Below are positions 43,314 to 51,413 of a stretch of DNA of 64,000 bases, piece after piece. The stretch lies in assembly GCF_017813335.1 (NCBI RefSeq), contig NZ_JAGIYY010000001.1:558001-622000 (forward strand). The letters are read 5' to 3'. Source of the stretch: Tianweitania sediminis. GTDB lineage: Bacteria > Pseudomonadota > Alphaproteobacteria > Rhizobiales > Rhizobiaceae. The notes beneath the pieces were generated by a model. The model was not told the origin of the DNA. It saw nothing but the letters and a program-made list of their open reading frames with translations, and did not search any database. The first letter of the stretch is position 1. Every line of letters starts with the position of its first letter. The position numbers and the translations under genes were made by a program.

Positions 43314-43347
43314 CGTCTGCACACGCGAGCCCGCAACGGGCTCGCTG

Positions 43348-43596
43348 TCAGTTGATGGAGGGAAACTGCGCCTTCATGCGGTTGCGGGTGTAGATGATGG
43401 CGTCTTCCGTGTCGGCATTGGCTTCATGCACGGAAATCTTGGCGAGGGCCAACGCCATCATGGCAAAAGCATAATCGGCACGCTCCAGCACGTCGGTTGC
43501 GACTTCAACGAAGCTGCCGCGGTCGGAGCGAAGCAGTCGAGCCAGGTCCGCATGATTAAAGCTGGGGACACGCTGTTCGGACGCCTTGTGTTTCAC
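43348..43596 (-). CDS. Small hypothetical protein
   Basis: An 82-aa soluble protein (KHKASEQRVPSFNHADLARL) with two or three amphipathic helices. It begins with GTG at 43596 (GAGG 6 bases upstream); the frame is open to 43665 but the extension is Cys-rich and unlike the rest. It is convergent with the LOV kinase, 35 bases apart, and 200 bases downstream of the coiled-coil operon in the same direction, so it could be its last gene. No family recognised. Confidence 0.55.
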   Translation of the reverse strand: MKHKASEQRVPSFNHADLARLLRSDRGSFVEVATDVLERADYAFAMMALALAKISVHEANADTEDAIIYTRNRMKAQFPSIN

Positions 43597-43796
43597 GGGG
43601 AGCCTCGTCACGCACGAATCGTCGATCCAACCTGCCGGACTGAGGAAGGTGTGGCAACGCTGCATTCGCGCGAGGCTGGTGGGAAGCTGGATTGTGGAGT
43701 TTCAATGACTTGCCACAGTCAGGATGATGCCGGCCTGGACATCAATGGACAGCTGATGCGCCGCATGTGCGTGCCGCGCGTTTCGGCGTGTGGCCG

Positions 43797-44270
43797 TCAG
43801 GAATGGCTTTGGCGGCCTTGTTCACCTGCAACAAGCAGGCCGAGATGCTTGATGTAGCTCGTTGTTTCGAACGCGCTGCTGCGGGCTTCCGCCAGGAGCT
43901 CGTTCATCTGCCGAAGCTCCATCCGCTGAAGCGCGCAGAGCTGCATGCTGTTGGCCAGCATCTGCAGTGTTTTCTCGTAGTTGGCTTCTGACTGCCGCAG
44001 CAGGGCGGCGAGATCTTCGATCCGTTCCATCAGCCGGCGCTTGTCGGCTTCCGCTTGTCGGGCATCGCGCTCGGCCGTTTCTTCCAGCCGGGCGAAGCTT
44101 CGCTCGTAGAAGGCGATCTTGCTGGCAGCGGCCTGGACCATTTCAAGCAAGGGCCCAAGCGACTTTGCATCCTCGACAGCTTGCTGCGGGCGCTGCGGGG
44201 TTTCCGGACGCGGAAGCGACGGCTCGCTTTCCGCAGTCTCCATCAGGTCAAGTTCAAGGCCAAGGTCCAT
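43797..44270 (-). CDS. Coiled-coil protein C of the CtrA-box operon (unassigned)
   Basis: A 157-aa protein. An acidic proline-containing head (1-30) is followed by one long charged helix with heptad pattern (about 40-145; ARLEETAERDARQAEADKRR, ERIEDLAALLRQSEANYEK). There is no membrane segment, signal peptide or enzyme motif. It starts at ATG 44270 with GAGGA upstream and only 26 bases after the preceding coiled-coil gene, so it is the third gene of that operon. I cannot assign a family; structural or scaffolding function is inferred from form only. Confidence 0.7.
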   Translation of the reverse strand: MDLGLELDLMETAESEPSLPRPETPQRPQQAVEDAKSLGPLLEMVQAAASKIAFYERSFARLEETAERDARQAEADKRRLMERIEDLAALLRQSEANYEKTLQMLANSMQLCALQRMELRQMNELLAEARSSAFETTSYIKHLGLLVAGEQGRQSHS

Positions 44271-44296
44271 ATGCGTCCTCCCCGAGAGGACGAGAA

Positions 44297-44767
44297 TCAG
44301 CCCGCACGAAGTTGCGCGTTCTTTTCCCGTTTGATGCTGCCGCCGAAGCCGTTGACGATCGCCTGGTTCAGCCGCGTCAGCCAGGTTTCGGCTTCGATGG
44401 CGCGTGCTTCAAAGGCCTTGGCGCGCTGGTTCGCCGCGCGGATCTCTTCTTCGGCGCTGTTGAGGCGCGCAGCCATCTGGATGCTGGCATCACGATGCGC
44501 CGCGTTCATGGCTTCGATCTCAAGTTCGAGCACCTGAACGCGCTCTTCGCTGGCCTTGATCGCCTCGCAGGCTTCCTGGACGAGGAGCAGGGAAGACGCC
44601 CATTCCGGCTTGCGGGGCTCGTCTTCCCGCTCGAAACGATAGGTCGGCTTTGCGGCAACGGACGCTTCCCGCACCTGGCGCGGCTCGTAGTCCATTTCCT
44701 GGCTGGCTTCACTGGAAGCGGTGCCTTCCCAGGCATCATTGCCCACGACGTTCACTGCACGGCTCAT
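44297..44767 (-). CDS. Coiled-coil protein B of the CtrA-box operon (unassigned)
   Basis: A 156-aa protein with a disordered N-terminus (1-65, MSRAVNVVGNDAWEG) and a helical, glutamate/alanine-rich C-terminal half with coiled-coil periodicity (about 70-145; EERVQVLELEIEAMNAAHRD, AEEEIRAANQRAKAFEARAI). GAGGAG precedes the ATG at 44767. The gene lies 37 bases after coiled-coil gene A and 26 before gene C. No enzyme or membrane feature. Function unknown; probable partner of the other two because of shared form and transcription. Confidence 0.72.
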   Translation of the reverse strand: MSRAVNVVGNDAWEGTASSEASQEMDYEPRQVREASVAAKPTYRFEREDEPRKPEWASSLLLVQEACEAIKASEERVQVLELEIEAMNAAHRDASIQMAARLNSAEEEIRAANQRAKAFEARAIEAETWLTRLNQAIVNGFGGSIKREKNAQLRAG

Positions 44768-44804
44768 TTTGAACTCCTCGTTCCAGCGCGCGAAAGTTAC
44801 GGAA

Positions 44805-46289
44805 TTAGTCATTGTCTTCATTCGAAGGCTTCGGCCCGACAGGCAGGAAGCTCACGTTGGATTGCGGCTCGGATTGCTTTGGATCGTCCAGCGCCATCGG
44901 CTGGAAGGACCGATTGGCGCGCTTCAGGGACTCGTTCAGGCGCTGCAGGGAAGCCCGGCTCTCGCGCGCAATGTTCAGCGCGCCTTGCGCCAGCGTGCGT
45001 TCCGCCCGTTCATTTTCGAGCTCTTCCACAAGCCGGCGATGCGATGCTTCCAGAGCCGCCCGCTCCAGCTCGAATTCCTTGGTGAGCTCTTCCACCCGTT
45101 CCGACCGAGCGCGCGCCTTTTCCAGCGCGCTTGTAAGAGCGACTTCTTTGGCGGAAAGCGCCTTCGTGAGCATGTCGCAGCGCTTCACGAGGCTTTCCGC
45201 CGAACGCTGGGTTTCCGAGAGCTCCGCAGCCTTGGCCGCAAGCCTTTGTTCCAGGCTGGCGTTCTGGCGTTCGGCCGCCTCGCATTGCTTTTCGAGGTTG
45301 CGCACGAGACTATCCGAATTGCGGAGGGCCGCGTCCTTTTCCGAAATCAGATGGCGGGACTGCCCGACGACCTGCTCCGCGGAGGTCACACGGGCGGTCA
45401 AAGCTTCCAGCCGCAGCACCAGAGACGCTTTTTCGGCGCTGAGAGCAGACAGTGTCAGGTCGTGCGCATGCTCGCGCTGCTGGCGGGCCGCTTGCTCGGC
45501 TTCGAGTTTCTGCTGGAGCTCCGCGATCCTTGTTTGGCGCTCCTGCGCCTGGCGGTCGCTCTCGTTCAAGCGCGACTGGAGGTCGACGCGGTCCATGACC
45601 TGTTTGTCGATTGCGCCCTGCAGCCGCTCCAATTCGCGTTCCAGCGTGGCGCTGCGGTCGGCGTGCAGGATCGCTTGTTCCTGCGTAAGCTGCAACTCCG
45701 CGGCGCGCTCGGCAAGGAGCTCGCTCAGTTCTCCGACCTCGGCATCCAGGCGCTGGCGGTTTTCGCGCTCGGTTGCAAGCTGCTGGTCGGCATTCGCAAG
45801 CAACTTCTGGGTTTCTGCCAGCTTCGACCGGTCGGCTGCCGCGGAGGCATGCACGTGATCGAGATCGTCTTCCATCGCCTTGTTGCGATTGAACAGCACG
45901 TGGTAGTCGTTTGAGAGCGTCGAGAACTTTTCAGCGTTCTGCTGCAGTTCTCGCTGGAAGCGGGCGCGCTCCTCGCTTTCGCGCCGGAGCAGTGCCTCGA
46001 GTTCGAGCACCCGGGCCTTAGCCTTCGGCAGTTCCGTGGAAAGCTCCTCGATCGGCTTGGACAAGAGATGGAAGTCGTCCGAAAGGGACTTCAGGTCTTC
46101 CAAACGGTCCGCCATGTAACTGAAGCGGACATGCAGGAGCTCGTTGCGCTCGCCCACCTTTTGCAGCGCTGGGGTGGGGGCCGCTGCGGGGGCAACCTGC
46201 GGCTGCGGGTCCACAGCTTCCGACGCAGTTCCCGAGGAACTGTCGGCGCTGGCACGCTTGCGCAAAAGGAAGTCCCACGGCGCGGTCAT
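44805..46289 (-). CDS. Long coiled-coil protein A, CtrA-box operon leader (unassigned)
   Basis: A 494-aa protein whose residues about 45-455 are nearly continuous heptad-rich coiled coil (ELSTELPKAKARVLELEALL, LSETQRSAESLVKRCDMLTK). A 40-residue proline/alanine head and a tail ending NVSFLPVGPKPSNEDND flank the rod. Head-rod-tail layout and length recall bacterial intermediate-filament-like proteins such as crescentin (430 aa), but I see no true sequence match. No ATPase head, so it is not an SMC protein. The ATG at 46289 has GGGAGAA upstream, and a perfect CtrA box lies 28 bases above it. It heads a three-gene coiled-coil operon beside minCDE. Confidence 0.8.
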   Translation of the reverse strand: MTAPWDFLLRKRASADSSSGTASEAVDPQPQVAPAAAPTPALQKVGERNELLHVRFSYMADRLEDLKSLSDDFHLLSKPIEELSTELPKAKARVLELEALLRRESEERARFQRELQQNAEKFSTLSNDYHVLFNRNKAMEDDLDHVHASAAADRSKLAETQKLLANADQQLATERENRQRLDAEVGELSELLAERAAELQLTQEQAILHADRSATLERELERLQGAIDKQVMDRVDLQSRLNESDRQAQERQTRIAELQQKLEAEQAARQQREHAHDLTLSALSAEKASLVLRLEALTARVTSAEQVVGQSRHLISEKDAALRNSDSLVRNLEKQCEAAERQNASLEQRLAAKAAELSETQRSAESLVKRCDMLTKALSAKEVALTSALEKARARSERVEELTKEFELERAALEASHRRLVEELENERAERTLAQGALNIARESRASLQRLNESLKRANRSFQPMALDDPKQSEPQSNVSFLPVGPKPSNEDND

Positions 46290-46317
46290 CTTTTTCTCCC
46301 GTGCGCCGACTCTACCC

Positions 46318-46332
46318 TTAACGCTTCATTAA
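46318..46332 (-). promoter_or_regulatory. CtrA-binding site of the coiled-coil operon
   Basis: TTAACGCTTCATTAA is a perfect TTAA-N7-TTAA, 28 bases upstream of coiled-coil gene A and the only such site in its upstream gap. Confidence 0.7.
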
Positions 46333-46446
46333 GCAATAACGCCCGGGGCTTATCCTCTTCATTCCTTGGGCTTGTTGCATGCGAGTCACTGCGCGCGGAG
46401 GCGTCAAAGATGCAGTTGTGAAAGGAGGGGCACGGCACCGGGCGGG

Positions 46447-46632
46447 CTACTGCAATCCGGATGCGTCGACCAGATTAACCGGAGCCGGTGCGGGTGGCGC
46501 AGCCTGATCGCCAACCAACCCGCTCAGTTCGAGCTGCTGCTCCTTCGGAAGCATCGCAGAAACCGCGGCTGCGACGAGCAGCACGAGCATGAAGATCGGA
46601 ATGTACCATTCTGGCGCGCGAAAGCGGTGCAT
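46447..46632 (-). CDS. Small single-pass membrane protein
   Basis: A 61-aa protein (MHRFRAPEWYIPIFMLVLLV) with a short basic cytoplasmic N-terminus, one hydrophobic helix (about residues 10-28) and an Ala/Pro-rich periplasmic tail. GGGAG lies 9 bases before the ATG at 46632. It sits between minE and the coiled-coil operon, all on the minus strand, with a near-match CtrA site upstream at 46711. No family recognised. Codon use and ribosome site make it a credible gene. Confidence 0.62.
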   Translation of the reverse strand: MHRFRAPEWYIPIFMLVLLVAAAVSAMLPKEQQLELSGLVGDQAAPPAPAPVNLVDASGLQ

Positions 46633-46710
46633 CGAGTGAGGTCTCCCGTGATCCACATTCGCGTATCACGGAAACAAGATGCGTCGCGGCCAAGCCGCCG
46701 GCAAGGCGGC

Positions 46711-46725
46711 TTAAGGATTCGTTTA
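46711..46725 (-). promoter_or_regulatory. Near-match CtrA site upstream of the small membrane protein
   Basis: TTAAGGATTCGTTTA matches TTAA-N7-TTAA with one mismatch, 78 bases before the ATG at 46632. It also contains a GANTC methylation site. Weaker than the four perfect boxes. Confidence 0.35.
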
Positions 46726-46747
46726 CTTTAAGGTTAAAACGGCGGGG

Positions 46748-47014
46748 CTAAACCGCAAGCGCCGCCGAACGGGCATTCGGGATCTGGATATCGATCTCCA
46801 ACGTGGAGGTCGTGTCGCCGCGATCCATCCGCACATGCACGTCGTCATGGTCGATCTGGATGTGGCGCGCGATCACGGCCATGATCTCCTCGCGCAGCTT
46901 GCCAACCAGATCGGGCTGGTTGCGGCTTTTGCGCTCATAGGCCAGCAGGAGCTGGAGGCGCTCACGGGCAACCGGCGCGCTGCCGCGCCGCTTGAAGATG
47001 TCGAACATGCTCAT
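46748..47014 (-). CDS. minE: Cell division topological specificity factor MinE
   Basis: MinE drives pole-to-pole oscillation of MinD. The 88-aa protein has the membrane-targeting start [10 protein letters not shown], the anti-MinCD helix/strand [20 protein letters not shown], and the dimerisation region [20 protein letters not shown]. Its ATG overlaps the minD stop by 4 bases (47011-47014). Last gene of minCDE. Confidence 0.95.
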   Translation of the reverse strand: MSMFDIFKRRGSAPVARERLQLLLAYERKSRNQPDLVGKLREEIMAVIARHIQIDHDDVHVRMDRGDTTSTLEIDIQIPNARSAALAV

Positions 47015-47826
47015 GCCGCTTTCCTTCCGAGCAGTCGGTCGAGGAGGCCGCGCTTGTCTGTTGGCAGCACCATCGGCACCGTTTCACCTTGCAGCCGCTT
47101 GGCTGCCTCGAAGTAGGCTTTTGCCGCGATATTGGACGGCTCGTTCACAGTCACTGGCGACCCAAGGTTGGATGCGCGCAGAACGGCCTGGCTTTCCGGA
47201 ACGATGCCGAGCAGCGGCGTCGAGAGGATCTCCAGAACGTCGTCGATGTTGAGCATCTCGCCGCGTGCGGCCCGGGCAGGGTCGTAGCGCGTCACGAGAA
47301 CATGCTTCTTCACTTCTTCACCCCGTTCGGCCTTGAGCGTGCGCGAGTCGAGCAGCCCGATGATGCGGTCGGAATCGCGAACCGAAGAAACTTCCGGGTT
47401 GGTCACGATTACAGCTTCATCGGCAAAGCGCATGGCGAGCTGGGCGCCGCGCTCGATGCCGGCCGGGCTGTCGCACAGCACATAATCGAACTTGGCGCGC
47501 AGCGGCGCGATGACCTTGGCCACGCCTTCTTCCGTCAGCGCGTCCTTGTCGCGCGTTTGAGAGGCCGGCAGGAGATAAAGCGACTCGAGGCGCTTGTCGC
47601 GGATCAACGCCTGCGTGAGCTTGGCCTGGCCCTGGGTGACGTTGACCAGATCGAAAACGACACGGCGCTCGGCACCCATGACCAGGTCGAGATTGCGCAA
47701 ACCGACGTCGAAATCGATCAACACCACCTTCAAGCCGGTTGATGCCAACGCCGCCCCCAACGCGGCCGTCGACGTTGTTTTGCCCACGCCTCCCTTGCCG
47801 GAGGTAACAACCACTACCTTCCCCAT
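47011..47826 (-). CDS. minD: Septum site-determining ATPase MinD
   Basis: A 271-aa ParA-like ATPase with deviant Walker [12 protein letters not shown] near residue 9, [18 protein letters not shown], and Walker B-like [16 protein letters not shown]-terminal amphipathic membrane-targeting helix is present (LLDRLLGRK). It recruits MinC and is displaced by MinE. The ATG at 47826 is chosen because it begins the standard [13 protein letters not shown]; the upstream frame to 47985 overlaps minC. Confidence 0.97.
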   Translation of the reverse strand: MGKVVVVTSGKGGVGKTTSTAALGAALASTGLKVVLIDFDVGLRNLDLVMGAERRVVFDLVNVTQGQAKLTQALIRDKRLESLYLLPASQTRDKDALTEEGVAKVIAPLRAKFDYVLCDSPAGIERGAQLAMRFADEAVIVTNPEVSSVRDSDRIIGLLDSRTLKAERGEEVKKHVLVTRYDPARAARGEMLNIDDVLEILSTPLLGIVPESQAVLRASNLGSPVTVNEPSNIAAKAYFEAAKRLQGETVPMVLPTDKRGLLDRLLGRKAA

Positions 47827-47846
47827 TTCCGTGTCTCCCGTCGGGT

Positions 47847-48605
47847 TCAGTTGAGGGTCGTGACGCAAACCACGCCACCCTCGAGATAAGCTTGGATCGG
47901 CCGCCCGATATGCGTGGCTTCCATGTCTTCGGCGGTGCGGTACCAGCCGTCCACGGACAGAAGCTCGGCCTCGTTGCGGCGGCAAAAGATGCGCGCGTCT
48001 TCCTTGCCATTGGCGCCGGCAAAGGCGCGGCCGCGCAAAGTGCCGTAGATGTGAACGGATCCGCCGGCGATCACTTCTGATCCCGAAGCCACGGATCCGA
48101 GCACGACGATGTCGCCTTCCGGATGGTAGATCGACTGGCCGGAGCGCACCGGCTGGTCAAGGATCAGCGTGTTGGCAGCTTCCAGATCTTCCGGCTCTTC
48201 AGTCACGACGGCTTCCGGTTCCGGCGCGGGCTTGTCGTCCGCTCGGGGCACATCGACCGTGACAGGACGCGCGCCCTTCAGCAAAGGTGGCAGGCTTGGA
48301 TCGAGATCTTCGCGGCCCGCTTCGTCGATGGCGTAGATCCGGATACCGCGGCGGCTAAATTCCGCTACCAGCTCGGCGATCTCTGCGTCGTTCGGCTTCA
48401 AAAGGTTGAGGTCCAGCACCACCGGCCGACCCGCAAAAAAGCCCGGTGAATTCGCAGTCCAATCATCCAGCCCGCCGAACCACTCGTCCAGCGGCGCTTC
48501 GGGAGCCAGTGCGAAGGCCATGAAGGATCGCGCGGGAAAGCGGATCGACTTTCTTTTGGCAGGAGGGGCAGGAAGCTCGGCTTCCGGTTCGGGTGCGCAG
48601 TGCAA
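47847..48605 (-). CDS. minC: Septum site-determining protein MinC
   Basis: MinC blocks FtsZ ring formation away from midcell. The 252-aa protein has an N-terminal FtsZ-inhibiting domain (about 18-110; SIRFPARSFMAFALAPE) and a C-terminal beta-helix domain that binds MinD (VRSGQSIYHPEGDIVVLGSV, GSVHIYGTLRGRAFAG). The only in-frame start is TTG at 48605, with AAGGA 9 bases upstream; that ribosome site overlaps the proximal CtrA box. First gene of minCDE, with 20 bases to minD. Confidence 0.93.
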   Translation of the reverse strand: MHCAPEPEAELPAPPAKRKSIRFPARSFMAFALAPEAPLDEWFGGLDDWTANSPGFFAGRPVVLDLNLLKPNDAEIAELVAEFSRRGIRIYAIDEAGREDLDPSLPPLLKGARPVTVDVPRADDKPAPEPEAVVTEEPEDLEAANTLILDQPVRSGQSIYHPEGDIVVLGSVASGSEVIAGGSVHIYGTLRGRAFAGANGKEDARIFCRRNEAELLSVDGWYRTAEDMEATHIGRPIQAYLEGGVVCVTTLN

Positions 48606-48618
48606 GGCAGGCAGGTCC

Positions 48619-48633
48619 TTAATGAACAGTTAA
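48619..48633 (-). promoter_or_regulatory. Proximal CtrA-binding site of minCDE
   Basis: TTAATGAACAGTTAA is a perfect TTAA-N7-TTAA beginning 14 bases from the minC start; its minus-strand TTAAGGA also contains the minC ribosome site, so CtrA here would lie at or below the transcription start, a repressor-like position. Confidence 0.7.
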
Positions 48634-48650
48634 CCCTAGGCGCCGGCTGG

Positions 48651-48665
48651 TTAACAAGCTGTTAA
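48651..48665 (-). promoter_or_regulatory. Distal CtrA-binding site of minCDE
   Basis: TTAACAAGCTGTTAA is a second perfect TTAA-N7-TTAA, centred 32 bases (about three turns) from the proximal box, suitable for cooperative binding. Confidence 0.7.
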
Positions 48666-48821
48666 GCAGCGACATTGACAGCGGCGGCTTGCCCGTAGCT
48701 GGCGGCGACCATCGTCTTGCTTCGAGGCGCTCAGCCTCTTGGCGTTTTCTCGCCCTGCCGTAACTTATGTGATGGCGAGGGGGGCACTTGGCGGTCAGGG
48801 TTGGGCTACAAAGGAGTGCCA

Positions 48822-49436
48822 ATGGAAACCTCTCGGAGCGATGGCCTACTCCCTGACCAGTTGCCGGAGCGGGCGATCACGGTCTCATCAAGCAGCCAAG
48901 CCAACATGTCCGCCGAGATGGTCGATCTCATTCCGGCGCTTCGGGCTTTCGCTCGCACTTTCTGCAGTCGTCCAGATGAAGCCGACGATCTGGTTCAAGA
49001 GACCCTCGTCAAGGCGATTGCCAGCATCAACCAGTTTCAGCCCGGCACCAAGCTGAAGTCGTGGCTGTTCACGATCATGCGCAACACCTTCTACACGCGG
49101 ACGCGGCGCGCAAAGCGCGAGCAGCCGGGTGGTGCCGACTGCATCTCCAGCTATCCGTCAGGAGAAGCGACCCAGGAGTGGTCGTTGCGCGGTGCGGAAA
49201 TCGAACGGGCCATCGCTGCATTGCCGGAACAACAGCGCGAAGTTCTGATCCTCGTCGGTGTGCTTGGGGTGAGCTACGAGGAATCGGCGCGGATCTGCAA
49301 TTGCGCCATCGGGACAATCAAGAGCCGGATGAACCGCGCACGGCAGTCGCTTCTTGAACTTCTGGGAGAGACCACGCCGGAAGCGGCCATTGAACGCTCC
49401 TCTCCGCTCGTTGATCCCGGCGTTTCGCCCAATTGA
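48822..49436 (+). CDS. ECF-type RNA polymerase sigma factor
   Basis: A 204-aa sigma-70 family factor of the ECF class. Region 2 contains ARTFCSRPDEADDLVQETLV and KSWLFTIMRNTFYTR; region 4 contains LPEQQREVLILVGVLGVSYE and CAIGTIKSRMNRARQSL. It lacks regions 1 and 3. AAGGAG precedes the ATG at 48822. No anti-sigma or PhyR gene is adjacent, so this is not the usual EcfG locus, although the sequence resembles the EcfG-like alphaproteobacterial group. Divergent from minCDE. Confidence 0.88.
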   Translation: METSRSDGLLPDQLPERAITVSSSSQANMSAEMVDLIPALRAFARTFCSRPDEADDLVQETLVKAIASINQFQPGTKLKSWLFTIMRNTFYTRTRRAKREQPGGADCISSYPSGEATQEWSLRGAEIERAIAALPEQQREVLILVGVLGVSYEESARICNCAIGTIKSRMNRARQSLLELLGETTPEAAIERSSPLVDPGVSPN

Positions 49437-49467
49437 ACAAGCAGCCAAGTTGAGCTGATCGAAGAAT

Positions 49468-49504
49468 GAAAGCCGCCCGGCGGGGAATCGCCGCAGCGGC
49501 TTTC
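49468..49504. terminator. Bidirectional terminator between ECF gene and sugar dehydrogenase gene
   Basis: Outer 9-bp arms GAAAGCCGC and GCGGCTTTC enclose an inner CGGCG/CGCCG stem; short T runs flank both sides. It lies between two convergent stops (49436 and 49508). Confidence 0.65.
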
Positions 49505-49507
49505 GTT

Positions 49508-51295
49508 TCAGTCGCGGGCAAAGGTGCCGACGATCTCGCCTTGTGCGACCACCTTGCCCTTCATGGCCTCGATTACCGCATCCCGCTTGGCGCCGGGGTC
49601 AAGTTCCAGCGACGGTACGGACAGGGCAAAGACTTGGAAGTGGTAGTGGTGCGCAGGATCGCCCACGGGCGGCTTCGGGCCGAAATAGCCGGTGCTGCCC
49701 CTGCTGTTCGTTCCTTGCTTCACATCCGGCATGTCCGGAATCACCACGTCAGTCGGCATGCCTTCGCGTAGCTTGGTCACGTCGGCCGGGATGTCGTAGA
49801 CGATCCAATGTACGAACGGCTTCGGCTGCGCCGCATCCGGATCTTCCGCGAGCAGGACGAAGGACTTGGCGCCATCGGGCGCATCGCTCCATTCCACCGC
49901 AGGCGATGCATTGTCGCCATCGGCAGCGAACGTCACGGGTATCGCTTCATCCCGCGGAAAGCTGGCGGTCACCTCCAGAGCTTCGGACTGCGAGGGTTCC
50001 AGAATGGCATTCGCCAGCTCGGACGGTGTCGGCTCCGGGAAGCTGTTTGGCACCGGTTGAGCCTCTTGAGCGGCGGCTTGATCACCGGTGTAGGCAATGC
50101 GGTAAATCACGCCGTTGCTGTCATCGGACACAAACATGGAGCCATCCGGCGCCACCGTCAGTCCGGCAAGGCGGCCAAGATAACCGAAGCCGTTCTCGCC
50201 TTCATTGAGGAAGCCGGTGACGAAGGGTTCGACCGCCACCGGACGATCATTCTCGAAACGGACCCGTGCGACTTCGTAGCCGCTCGGCGGACGGCGGTTC
50301 CATGAACCGCGCATGGCGATAAAGGCGTCGCCGCGGTATTCCTCTGGAAAGGCTGCGCCCTTGTAGAACGCCATCTGCATGGGCGCGCTGTGCGGCGTAT
50401 ATCCCGCCAAGGGCTTCTCGGTTTCGCGGGCAAGTTGTTCGAGAGACACGCCTTCCGGCGGGTTGTCCTGCGGGTTGATTTCACCCATGCCGTAGATGTA
50501 GGGCCAGCCATAATCCTTGCCCTTCTCGATCAGATTGACCTCCTCGATCTGCGCCTCGTCTCCGAGCCAGTCGATGCCATGGTCGATGCCGTAAAGATCG
50601 CCTGTTCCAGGCTGCCAATCGAAGCCGATCGTGTTGCGCAGGCCCTTGGCCAAGATGGTGCGGGACGATCCATCCTTCTTGGCGCGAAGCATGGTGGCAT
50701 TTTCGGGATTGCTTTCAGCGCAGGCGTTACAGGTGCTGCCCACCGAAATGTAAAGCATGTCGTCCGGACCGATCGCAATCGTGCGGTTCGGATGCTGCCC
50801 GGCGTCCGGCAGATCGTTAATGATGCGGCGTAGCGGGCTGAAGCTGCCGTCATCTTCGACGTCGGCAACGTAGACGTCGTTCACCGTCACGAGGAACACT
50901 TGGTTCCCGTCGAAAGCGATCCCGTGCATGCCGTCACGGCTCGCTACCGTGCGGGTGGTGTCCGCTTCGCCGTCACCATCACCGTCCTCGACGAGGATCA
51001 CGTCGCCGACTGTTCTGCGGGTGGCGTAAAGCCGGTCTTTCGGCCCCACCGCCAACATGCGCGGGTTCACGAGGTCGCGCGCGAAGACCGTTACTTGGAA
51101 GCCGTCCGGCGCCTTAAGCATGTTCTGGAGTTCTGCGTCGCCGGGAACCGTAAGTTTCTCCGGCTCAAGGATCGTGCCCTGGATCGTCACGTCGGAGTAT
51201 TGCCCGACCTTGCCCTGTGGTTGAGCGGAAGCTGTGCCCACAAGGGCTAACAAAGATGTGGTCAGTGCAAGGGTTCGCATCGTCGGCTTAGGCAT
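49508..51295 (-). CDS. PQQ-dependent sugar dehydrogenase fused to a PEBP (YbhB/YbcL) domain
   Basis: A 595-aa exported protein with a signal peptide (about 1-23, ASA-Q). Residues about 60-430 are a six-bladed soluble sugar/sorbosone dehydrogenase propeller (LVNPRMLAVGPKDRLYATRR, DGMHGIAFDG, YISVGSTCNACAESNPE, GLRNTIGFDWQPGTGDLYG). After a linker, about 455-595 form a Raf-kinase-inhibitor-like PEBP domain (VLLAEDPDA, GYFGPKPPVGDPAHHYHFQV). This two-domain combination in one chain is unusual to me. The ATG at 51295 follows GGAG; the frame to 51535 is not used. Sugar substrate unknown. Confidence 0.85.
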   Translation of the reverse strand: MPKPTMRTLALTTSLLALVGTASAQPQGKVGQYSDVTIQGTILEPEKLTVPGDAELQNMLKAPDGFQVTVFARDLVNPRMLAVGPKDRLYATRRTVGDVILVEDGDGDGEADTTRTVASRDGMHGIAFDGNQVFLVTVNDVYVADVEDDGSFSPLRRIINDLPDAGQHPNRTIAIGPDDMLYISVGSTCNACAESNPENATMLRAKKDGSSRTILAKGLRNTIGFDWQPGTGDLYGIDHGIDWLGDEAQIEEVNLIEKGKDYGWPYIYGMGEINPQDNPPEGVSLEQLARETEKPLAGYTPHSAPMQMAFYKGAAFPEEYRGDAFIAMRGSWNRRPPSGYEVARVRFENDRPVAVEPFVTGFLNEGENGFGYLGRLAGLTVAPDGSMFVSDDSNGVIYRIAYTGDQAAAQEAQPVPNSFPEPTPSELANAILEPSQSEALEVTASFPRDEAIPVTFAADGDNASPAVEWSDAPDGAKSFVLLAEDPDAAQPKPFVHWIVYDIPADVTKLREGMPTDVVIPDMPDVKQGTNSRGSTGYFGPKPPVGDPAHHYHFQVFALSVPSLELDPGAKRDAVIEAMKGKVVAQGEIVGTFARD

Positions 51296-51373
51296 CTTGT
51301 TGTCTCCGATAAACAGTGCTTGCGAGGGGTCTGGTTGGCGTTGGCAACGCGTGCCCACCCGCGCTAGCGACGG

Positions 51374-51404
51374 AAAAGGTCCGGCATCGCTGCCGGGCCT
51401 TTTT
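51374..51404 (-). terminator. Terminator of the SDR-ADH transcript
   Basis: Ten-base arms (51377-51386 with 51391-51400, one G-T pair) and a four-base loop. On the minus strand TTTT follows, 14 bases past the SDR stop; a T run is present on the plus side too. Confidence 0.65.
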
Positions 51405-51413
51405 GATGAGGGG

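Noticed and set aside
43862-45914. Long plus-strand frames (about 350-407 codons) opposite the coiled-coil genes
   Set aside because: They mirror the repetitive codon pattern of the coiled-coil genes. The minus-strand genes have proper ribosome sites, operon spacing and heptads.
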